5,592 nt of DNA, from the NCBI GenBank assembly GCA_007123985.1, contig SLGA01000304.1:1-5592 (forward strand), in the 5' to 3' direction. Each line of letters starts with the position of its first letter. The first letter of the stretch is position 1. Made by a program: the position numbers and the translations under genes. This stretch comes from Balneolaceae bacterium (GTDB lineage: Bacteria; Bacteroidota; Rhodothermia; Balneolales; Balneolaceae). Under the pieces are notes generated by a model. The model was not told the origin of the DNA. It made no database searches and worked only from the letters and a program-made list of their open reading frames with translations. Positions 1-4,969 of this stretch are shown here, piece after piece.

Positions 1-340
1 ATCGAAGCTCGTAAAATTCTACATCTGTAAGGATTCCGGAGCGCCGCCACAAGTTTGCATACACAAAAACCGTAAGCATCCCGGTTAGCAGAAATGCCCA
101 CCAGGTCCAGTTACCGGCAACTCCATTCTGGCGTACAATATCAGTAACAAGATTGGGTGTGTCTGTCGAAAAGGTTGTTGCCACCATAGAGATCCCAAGG
201 AGCCACCATGGCATATTTTTTCCGGCTGCAAAAAACTCAGTAGAGTTTTTACCTGCCTTTTTCATAACCCACAACCCAACAACAAGAGAGAAAAGCATGT
301 AAAGGCCAACAATCAGCCAGTCAACAAAAGAAAGTAGCAT
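1..340 (-). CDS. Sodium:solute symporter (SSS/SLC5 family), N-terminal part, runs off the window
   Basis: The open frame runs from the ATG at 340-338 to the left edge without a stop, giving the first 113 residues. Residues 5-26 form a hydrophobic helix (starting FVDWLIVGLYM). They are followed by a short basic loop with KKAGKNSTEFFAAGKNMPWW (27-46), a typical SSS loop before helix 2. Helix 2 carries GISMVATTFSTDTP (49-62), the small/hydroxyl-rich stretch that in this family lies near the sodium and substrate sites. A third helix spans about 77-97 and ends in WRRSG. The start is fixed by an in-frame TAA at 349-347 just upstream. A weak AAGG about nine bases before the ATG may act as ribosome binding site. 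SSS proteins are inner-membrane importers driven by sodium (sugars, amino acids, vitamins and others). The substrate cannot be read from this fragment, but the neighbours suggest a sugar or sugar acid. Confidence 0.9.
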   Translation of the reverse strand, partial: MLLSFVDWLIVGLYMLFSLVVGLWVMKKAGKNSTEFFAAGKNMPWWLLGISMVATTFSTDTPNLVTDIVRQNGVAGNWTWWAFLLTGMLTVFVYANLWRRSGILTDVEFYELR

Positions 341-377
341 GTAATTTTACCTTATTTCTGTTCGTGTAAGCATTCAT

Positions 378-404
378 TTACATAAGTGGGAAACTATTAC
401 ATAA
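378..404. repeat. Pair of TTACATAA direct repeats in the symporter leader
   Basis: TTACATAA occurs at 378-385 and again at 397-404, a 19-base period or close to two helical turns. Both copies lie between the candidate -10 box and the symporter start. Spacing and position would suit a repressor or activator site pair, but the motif is short and AT-rich, so this remains speculative. Confidence 0.3.
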
Positions 405-415
405 TGGTAGACAGT

Positions 416-421
416 ATTATA
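416..421 (-). promoter_or_regulatory. Possible -10 box (TATAAT) ahead of the symporter gene
   Basis: The minus strand reads TATAAT at 421-416, in the 113-base gap between the amidohydrolase stop and the symporter start at 340. It is a perfect sigma-70-type -10 match, but no good -35 lies at the usual 16-18 base spacing. A TTTGAA sits only 14 bases away. The region is very AT-rich, so chance is a real alternative. If real, the leader would be about 70 bases and the symporter would have its own promoter. Confidence 0.3.
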
Positions 422-432
422 AAACCTTCATT

Positions 433-450
433 AAATTCAAAGATGAATTT
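433..450. other. Short AT-rich hairpin just after the amidohydrolase stop
   Basis: AAATTCA (433-439) and TGAATTT (444-450) form a perfect 7-base stem with a 4-base loop, four bases beyond the amidohydrolase TAA. Each arm has only one G or C, and on the minus strand no T run follows the stem, so it is a poor terminator for the operon. It could weakly protect the 3' end of the message. Confidence 0.25.
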
Positions 451-453
451 TAT

Positions 454-1470
454 TTATTTCACAATTCCCGGATAGTATCTTAAAGCGTTTTGGCTGAAGA
501 TTTTATTGAGCACAGATTTTTGCAGTCCAAGTCCCTGAAAAGGTTTATCTACTTGCTTGCTGATTTGTAAACTGTCCTCAGCAAAAAACTGAAACTCTTC
601 ATGCCATTTCTTCCTGATAGCTGTCCGTAGTTCATCATCAGGGAGGCTACCGTCGTCTATCTGGTCCGTTCCGTAGATAATTCTGTCCTGATATTTTTCA
701 ACGAAAGCCTTAATTTTTGGTTGATTTTCCACCGCCTGATATTGCAAATGGCAAACCCGCTCGGCCAAATCAACTCCTGCTTCAGGAAAAGTATCGAGCC
801 ATTCGGCCACTTTATCCACGCTCCACTCATGGCTTGCAAGATGCGCACCCACAAACCGCAGATTATTGAATTTCTTTAAAACCCTGTCGCGCGCCTGCAG
901 ATGCTCTTCGTACGATGGGTACTCCTTATGCAAATACATATGGTAGCGCGGATTCCTGGAAAAGTAATCACGATCGCCGTTCACTGTCATCTCTTCGATG
1001 GGAAGCCAGCAATTTTTAGGCTCGCCGATGTGGGCAATCAGTGTAATACCATTCTTCTCGAGGGTTTCGTAGATAGGATTGAGTGACGGATGATCGGCCA
1101 TCACAAAATTACCGTCCGAATCGCGAAGTTCCATCCCGAAATTTTTCCAGATTTTTACAGATACGGCCCCTTTTTTAATCCCGGTCTCTATTTGTGCCAA
1201 TGATTTTATCTGCCAGTCGGGCTCACCCCAGCCATTTGCACTGAATGTAGCCATAAAGCTGAGTAAACCCGGCTTTAATTTTTCGATATCGAGGGCAATT
1301 TCACGCTGCTCATCTGTTGTTGGGAAGTCGGGTACTTCCGTGTTGATAGTAACAAGCCGAAAACCCTCCTGTTCAGCTTCTTGGAGGAGGGTTGTTCGGC
1401 GGCTGTTTTGATGAATGTGGGCATCGATCTTATCGATGCCCCGGTATAATTCTTCCGTTCTTTTAAGCAT
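454..1470 (-). CDS. Amidohydrolase family protein (Amidohydro_2, COG2159-like)
   Basis: This 338-residue protein looks like a complete metal-dependent TIM-barrel hydrolase. The HxH metal motif is DAHIH at 16-20. KIWKN follows with Lys106 at a strand end, then AHIGEP (His147, Glu150), GAHLASHEW (His210, His214) and GTDQ with Asp269, the usual catalytic acid on the last strand. The order and spacing fit the Amidohydro_2 group, whose members hydrolyse lactones or amides or decarboxylate small acids. The exact reaction cannot be assigned. Lys106 could be a carboxylated bridging ligand or simply structural. There is no signal peptide, so it is probably cytoplasmic. It starts 11 bases after the transporter gene ends, so the two are almost surely cotranscribed. 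No Shine-Dalgarno sequence precedes the ATG. In this setting a sugar-lactone hydrolase is a reasonable guess, but it is inference only. Confidence 0.88.
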   Translation of the reverse strand: MLKRTEELYRGIDKIDAHIHQNSRRTTLLQEAEQEGFRLVTINTEVPDFPTTDEQREIALDIEKLKPGLLSFMATFSANGWGEPDWQIKSLAQIETGIKKGAVSVKIWKNFGMELRDSDGNFVMADHPSLNPIYETLEKNGITLIAHIGEPKNCWLPIEEMTVNGDRDYFSRNPRYHMYLHKEYPSYEEHLQARDRVLKKFNNLRFVGAHLASHEWSVDKVAEWLDTFPEAGVDLAERVCHLQYQAVENQPKIKAFVEKYQDRIIYGTDQIDDGSLPDDELRTAIRKKWHEEFQFFAEDSLQISKQVDKPFQGLGLQKSVLNKIFSQNALRYYPGIVK

Positions 1471-1481
1471 TGATGAAATTT

Positions 1482-2405
1482 TTAATCTATAATTTCTTCA
1501 AGTTTATCGTCGATCTCGTCCACTTTTTCCGTGCTTTCCTCAACAACAGCTAACAAGAATGTGGCCAGGATTGCAATGATCATTCCAATAAGTGTTACAG
1601 TATGTGGAAAAACGGCATAAATAGTAAGTGAAATGGCGATGGTTATAATCGGCGCAACCGCGTTGGTTAACGGCGAAACCACAATGGCTTTACCATATCT
1701 GTAGGCATACACAAGGCACAATGCACCAATAGAGTTGAGAATCTGAATCATCGCGGCGAGGTACGGTCCCTGGAAGCCCCAGTTAATATCCTGCGAGAAA
1801 TCAGTCATCATAATGGCAAACGGTGAAAGTATTACACCGGTAAGTGCCATATAGAAAAAGATACTTTCAGCGCTCATGGTTTCATTCGCAAACTTCATGA
1901 AAAAGCCCTGAATACCCCAGGCAAAGAATACACCGAGGGCGAGAATAAGCCAGAGGTAACCGTCAACTGCGGCGTTATCAGCGGGTTGATAAGCTAAAAG
2001 AGGAATAGCGATCAAAGCGAGGGCAATACCGATCCATCCTTTTAAATTTGTGCGCTCTTTCAATATCAAAAGCGAGAGCGAAACGGTAACAACCGGTGAG
2101 AGCGCGATAATCGGGAAAATAATGTAAGCCGGGCCGATACCCAATCCATGAAAAAGTATCAACTGGCCGCCGGCACCAAGAAAACCGATTGCGGCACCAA
2201 ACCCGATGGATTTTAAATCGTAATCAATTTTCCAATTTACCAGTTTTAGTGCAATAAGAGCGGGGGGAATCATTGTTAAAGACCAAACCACATAGCCAAG
2301 AGTGGCGGGGAAGCCGGCTTCCTCGGTTATATGAATAAAAGCACCCCAAACACCCCAGAATGTGGTTGTAATGAGTGCAAAGATCAGCCAAAGTTTTGAT
2401 TTCAT
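1482..2405 (-). CDS. EamA/DMT-superfamily transporter with ten predicted helices
   Basis: The protein has 307 residues and is almost entirely hydrophobic. About ten membrane segments can be placed: 5-25, 34-54, 66-86, 92-115, 121-138, 149-169, 180-200, 213-235, 241-262 and 268-287. Two EamA repeats are visible. The first ends in ALSPVVTVSLSLLILKER (101-118), with the conserved Glu117 after helix 4. The second has the matching PLTNAVAPIITIAISL (245-260), but the equivalent Glu position is lost (YAVFPHTV). A strongly acidic tail follows the last helix (289-307). DMT carriers move metabolites across the inner membrane, and relatives include the RhaT and GRP sugar porters as well as amino acid exporters, so direction and substrate are open. 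It lies between an acetyltransferase and an amidohydrolase gene, which suggests uptake or efflux of a sugar-related compound. No Shine-Dalgarno sequence is seen before the ATG. Confidence 0.92.
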   Translation of the reverse strand: MKSKLWLIFALITTTFWGVWGAFIHITEEAGFPATLGYVVWSLTMIPPALIALKLVNWKIDYDLKSIGFGAAIGFLGAGGQLILFHGLGIGPAYIIFPIIALSPVVTVSLSLLILKERTNLKGWIGIALALIAIPLLAYQPADNAAVDGYLWLILALGVFFAWGIQGFFMKFANETMSAESIFFYMALTGVILSPFAIMMTDFSQDINWGFQGPYLAAMIQILNSIGALCLVYAYRYGKAIVVSPLTNAVAPIITIAISLTIYAVFPHTVTLIGMIIAILATFLLAVVEESTEKVDEIDDKLEEIID

Positions 2406-2417
2406 GATTGTTGAGTT

Positions 2418-2446
2418 TTATTAGTTACGATTCAATTAGAGTTCAA
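2418..2446 (-). promoter_or_regulatory. Weak promoter candidate ahead of the transporter gene
   Basis: On the minus strand TTGAAC (2446-2441) and TAATAA (2423-2418) are separated by exactly 17 bases. The -35 half is good and the -10 half is poor. Transcription would begin only a few bases before the ATG at 2405, which would make the message nearly leaderless. The 126-base gap is the largest in the locus, so an internal promoter here is plausible, but this exact call is weak. Confidence 0.22.
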
Positions 2447-2469
2447 AAATGCATTTTCCTTATTTAAGG
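2446..2469. repeat. Two abutting 12-base palindromes, a possible operator
   Basis: AAAATGCATTTT (2446-2457) is a perfect 12-base palindrome. It is followed without a gap by CCTTATTTAAGG (2458-2469), whose 5-base arms pair around a TT centre. They lie in the gap between the acetyltransferase and transporter genes, and the first touches the -35 half of the weak promoter candidate. On the RNA the second can form only a very small hairpin. A binding site for a dimeric regulator is the more natural reading, though it is unproven. Confidence 0.35.
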
Positions 2470-2531
2470 GCATATTTTGATTTAGTAGTTATGAGGTTCT
2501 TTGGGTGGATTTTGAGTTCATCATTAGCACT

Positions 2532-3104
2532 TCAAAGTTCTTTTAGGACTTTACTCGGATTACCGGCAGCAAAACAGTTGGCAGGAACAGATTTCGTTAC
2601 CACACTTCCTGCCCCAATAGTGCTGTTTTCTCCGATTTTAACGCCCGGCATTATCATTGCACCGCCACCAATCCAGCAATTATTTTCAATCGTAACAGGT
2701 TTTGATGATGTAAGGTAACGGGTGCCTTTTTTGTCGTTTGTAATTCGATCAGTTGCCTTAAGCGGGTGTGTAGCTGTGTAAACTTGTACTGCAGGTCCCA
2801 TCAGAGTATTTTCGCCAATGTTGATGGTATTGCTGTCGAGAAATACACAGTTGTAGTTTATAAATACATTCTTTCCAATGTGGATCTGTTTGCCATAGTC
2901 GCAGAAAAATGGCGCTTCTATCCAAACATTTTCACCCATACTTCCACAGAGATTTTCCAATAGTTTTGTCTTTTCATCCGGATGTGTTAATTGTTCATGA
3001 TTGAACGAGTGAAGCAAATTACGCACAGTTGAATAGCGCTCTAAAAGTTCAGCATCTCTGGAATCATAAGGTTCACCGGCAAGCATTTTCTCTTTCTCTG
3101 TCAT
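2532..3104 (-). CDS. maa: Maltose O-acetyltransferase-like sugar acetyltransferase
   Basis: The 190-residue length matches Maa and LacA closely. The N-terminal Mac segment is clear (TEKEKMLAGEPYDS at 2-15, then an Arg-rich helix ending LLHSFNH at 30-36). The rest is a left-handed beta-helix of hexapeptide repeats (IHIGKNVFI, INIGENTLMG, VTIENNCWIGGGAMIMPGVKIGENSTIGAGSVV). The catalytic His is His113 in YTATHPL, and the protein ends in the family motif AAGNPSKVLKEL (179-190). The enzyme should move acetyl from acetyl-CoA to a sugar hydroxyl in the cytoplasm as a trimer. Maa-type details (CDYG at 68-71, YTATHP, GNPSKV) fit maltose acetyltransferase better than LacA, but the true acceptor is unknown. 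It follows the aldolase gene by 50 bases. A role in acetylating surplus or non-usable sugar is the usual idea for such genes in sugar operons. No Shine-Dalgarno sequence is seen before the ATG. Confidence 0.93.
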   Translation of the reverse strand: MTEKEKMLAGEPYDSRDAELLERYSTVRNLLHSFNHEQLTHPDEKTKLLENLCGSMGENVWIEAPFFCDYGKQIHIGKNVFINYNCVFLDSNTINIGENTLMGPAVQVYTATHPLKATDRITNDKKGTRYLTSSKPVTIENNCWIGGGAMIMPGVKIGENSTIGAGSVVTKSVPANCFAAGNPSKVLKEL

Positions 3105-3154
3105 AAAAGTTCAGTTTCAAAAATGATATTGGGTGATGCAAATTTCATAATCTT

Positions 3155-3976
3155 TCAGGCAGCTTTAATGAGTTCAATTTTAGATTTTACCAGCATCTTA
3201 ACGGCATCCGTGGCCGGGGGGAATACTTTTCTCAAATCGATCTCAGAGTTGTTTTTGAGCCGCTGTTGAAGAGTTTTCATGAAAATGTCTTTAATTTCAG
3301 TGGCGAGATTAATTTTTCGAATACCATTTTTTATTCCGGCCTGTAGCTGTTCATCCGGAATTCCCGAGCCGCCATGAAGCACAAGGGCACAGTCGGTTGT
3401 CTGGTGAATTTTCTTTAATCTTTCAAGATCCAGTTTGGGCTCTTTTTTGTAGAAACCGTGCGCAGATCCAATGGCAACAGCAAGGGAATCTATTCCTGTT
3501 TTTACCTGAAATTCCCTGGCTTCATCGGGATCGGTAAAACTGGCATTTTCCTGGCTTTGCCCCAGCTTTGCCACAAATCCAAGTTCGGCTTCCACACAGG
3601 CATCATACGCTTTCGCAAGCTCAGCTACCTTAGAGGCAGCGGCAACATTTTCGGAAAATGGTTTTTCACTGGCATCGATCATAACAGAATCGTACCCGGC
3701 ATCCAGGCAGGATTTAATCATGTTGATATCTTCGGCATGATCGAGGTGCAACCACCCCTGAACGTTGTGAAGTTTTAAGGCAGCTCTGGCCATGGCAACG
3801 GCCATATCAATTCCTAAATACCGAATTGTAGCAGGACTTGTTTGGAGGATAATCTCGGAACCGGTTTCCGCTGCTGCCTGAACAACACCGGCCAACGTTT
3901 CAAAATTATAGAAGTTTGCTGCAAGAATGGCTGATTCCTTCCTTTCAAGTTCAATAAGCCATTCCTGTAGTGTCAT
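3155..3976 (-). CDS. gatY: Class II ketose-(bis)phosphate aldolase, GatY/KbaY type
   Basis: This 273-residue zinc TIM-barrel aldolase closely follows E. coli GatY as I recall that sequence. Shared landmarks are HLDHAED (77-83), with catalytic Asp79 and zinc ligand His80, SVMIDAS (97-103), VEAELG (128-133), GIDSLAVAIGSAHGFY (161-176) with zinc ligand His173, LHGGSGIP (200-207) with zinc ligand His201, and KINLATEIK (221-229), a phosphate and substrate loop. All catalytic residues are present. GatY/KbaY enzymes cleave tagatose 1,6-bisphosphate to dihydroxyacetone phosphate and glyceraldehyde 3-phosphate, and need a GatZ/KbaZ partner for full activity. Such a partner is encoded two genes upstream. 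A different ketose phosphate is possible, because related class II aldolases also serve inositol and sulfosugar pathways. The gene begins 14 bases after the kinase stop, so tight cotranscription is expected. Confidence 0.92.
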   Translation of the reverse strand: MTLQEWLIELERKESAILAANFYNFETLAGVVQAAAETGSEIILQTSPATIRYLGIDMAVAMARAALKLHNVQGWLHLDHAEDINMIKSCLDAGYDSVMIDASEKPFSENVAAASKVAELAKAYDACVEAELGFVAKLGQSQENASFTDPDEAREFQVKTGIDSLAVAIGSAHGFYKKEPKLDLERLKKIHQTTDCALVLHGGSGIPDEQLQAGIKNGIRKINLATEIKDIFMKTLQQRLKNNSEIDLRKVFPPATDAVKMLVKSKIELIKAA

Positions 3977-3979
3977 AGA

Positions 3980-3992
3980 AACCGATCCGGTT
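3980..3992. other. Small hairpin across the kinase stop and aldolase start
   Basis: AACCG (3980-3984) and CGGTT (3988-3992) form a 5-base stem with a 3-base loop. It overlaps the kinase TAA (3993-3991) and ends just before the aldolase ATG at 3976. It is too small to terminate transcription and lacks a T run. It might affect translational coupling of the two genes. Confidence 0.2.
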
Positions 3993-4944
3993 ATTTTTTC
4001 AGCTTGCGCATCTCTTCTGCTTTCTCCGCAACCTGCCGATAGCTAACAATTCCATTTACACCACCTGCCGCAGTTGTGGATACTGCCGCTGTTCGGTTAC
4101 CTTCTTCAAGGCATGTTTCAAGATCTTTTCCGTTAAGGTAGGCATGGATAAAACCCGCGTTAAAACTATCACCTGCACCAATTGTATCCACAATTTCTGT
4201 GATAGGAGCCGGTGAAATTTCGGTGCGTTTATTATCGTGAATCATGATTGCACCTTTTGGTCCGCGTTTGATTACAAAGCAGGTTTTATGATGTGAAAGT
4301 GCATTCAGTGCGCTTTCCAAATCAGGTTTTCCTGCAAGGCGGATAAATTCGTCTTCGTTCGGCAGAAAGAAATCGAGATGCGGAAGTATGGCTTCAAGAT
4401 CCAGATCCCACTTTTCATCCGGATCCCATTGGGTATCCATAGACGTTGTGAGCCCTTTATCTTTAGCTCGTTTAAATACATCAGCCAGACCTTTTTTAAG
4501 AAGTGGCTGAAAAAATATCGCTGAGGTATGGATGTGTTTTGCTGATTCTAAAATCTCATCGGTAATCTCTTCCGTTGCAAGATGCTCCATTGAACCCGGA
4601 TACGTTACCATCATCCTGTCATTATTCAGGATGAAAATTATCGTTGAACCTGTTCGAAGGGCAGGGTCGGTTATGATGGAGCCAATACCAACATTGTTTG
4701 CCTCCATTTCCTTTAGCAAAAATTTGCCGAAAGAGTCATTACCCAGCTTCGACATGAATTCCACGCGCGATCCGAGTTTAGCTATGTTACAGGCAAAGAT
4801 TGCGGTTGAACCGCCCATTACAAGATCCATCTCATCGGCACGCTGCTCCTCACCAATTTGAGGCATCTTATTGATTTTATTCATAATAAGGTCAACATTC
4901 AGATCGCCGACCACCAGTACATCACATTTTTTTTGTTTACCCAT
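3991..4944 (-). CDS. PfkB/ribokinase-family carbohydrate kinase
   Basis: This 317-residue kinase has the complete PfkB layout. It opens with VLVVGDLNVDLI (9-20), a ribokinase-like first strand in which Asp18 is the likely sugar-binding acid. The first PfkB signature follows (GGSTAIFACNIAKLG, 44-58). The middle carries PNEDE (195-199), and KRGPKGAI (226-233) precedes the ATP site. The second signature DTIGAGDSFNAGF (253-265) includes the anion hole and catalytic base Asp259. It phosphorylates a sugar with ATP in the cytoplasm. It lacks the TLNPAID-type opening of the LacC/FruK/1-phosphofructokinase subgroup, so phosphorylation of a free sugar is more likely than of a sugar phosphate. Being flanked by GatZ and GatY genes, it should supply the aldolase substrate. 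A run of eight A bases lies at codons 4-6. No Shine-Dalgarno sequence precedes the ATG, which is 25 bases after the gatZ-like stop. Confidence 0.93.
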   Translation of the reverse strand: MGKQKKCDVLVVGDLNVDLIMNKINKMPQIGEEQRADEMDLVMGGSTAIFACNIAKLGSRVEFMSKLGNDSFGKFLLKEMEANNVGIGSIITDPALRTGSTIIFILNNDRMMVTYPGSMEHLATEEITDEILESAKHIHTSAIFFQPLLKKGLADVFKRAKDKGLTTSMDTQWDPDEKWDLDLEAILPHLDFFLPNEDEFIRLAGKPDLESALNALSHHKTCFVIKRGPKGAIMIHDNKRTEISPAPITEIVDTIGAGDSFNAGFIHAYLNGKDLETCLEEGNRTAAVSTTAAGGVNGIVSYRQVAEKAEEMRKLKK

Positions 4945-4969
4945 AGAACTACATTTCAGATCAGAAACA

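Noticed and set aside
433..450. Intrinsic terminator after the amidohydrolase
   Set aside because: The stem has a single G-C pair and no following T run on the transcribed strand, so it does not meet the usual terminator pattern.
657..1086. Short open frames on both strands within the amidohydrolase
   Set aside because: Both are fully contained in a gene with intact catalytic motifs and show no start signal or domain of their own.
2449..2718. Plus-strand open frame of 89 codons starting in the intergenic gap
   Set aside because: Most of it is antisense to the acetyltransferase beta-helix coding region. It has no recognisable domain, and the opposite frame is a clear conserved enzyme.
3458..3778. 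Plus-strand open frame of 106 codons
   Set aside because: It lies wholly inside the class II aldolase on the other strand, and the translation has no family features.
4532..4861. Plus-strand open frame of 109 codons
   Set aside because: It is antisense to the PfkB kinase, whose signatures prove the minus-strand frame. The serine-rich translation is typical of a shadow.
3155..4944. Reading the kinase-aldolase pair as an inositol (IolC-IolJ) or sulfoquinovose pathway
   Set aside because: The aldolase matches GatY motifs closely and a GatZ-like partner is present. No other iol or sulfosugar genes are visible. It is kept only as an alternative for substrate type.
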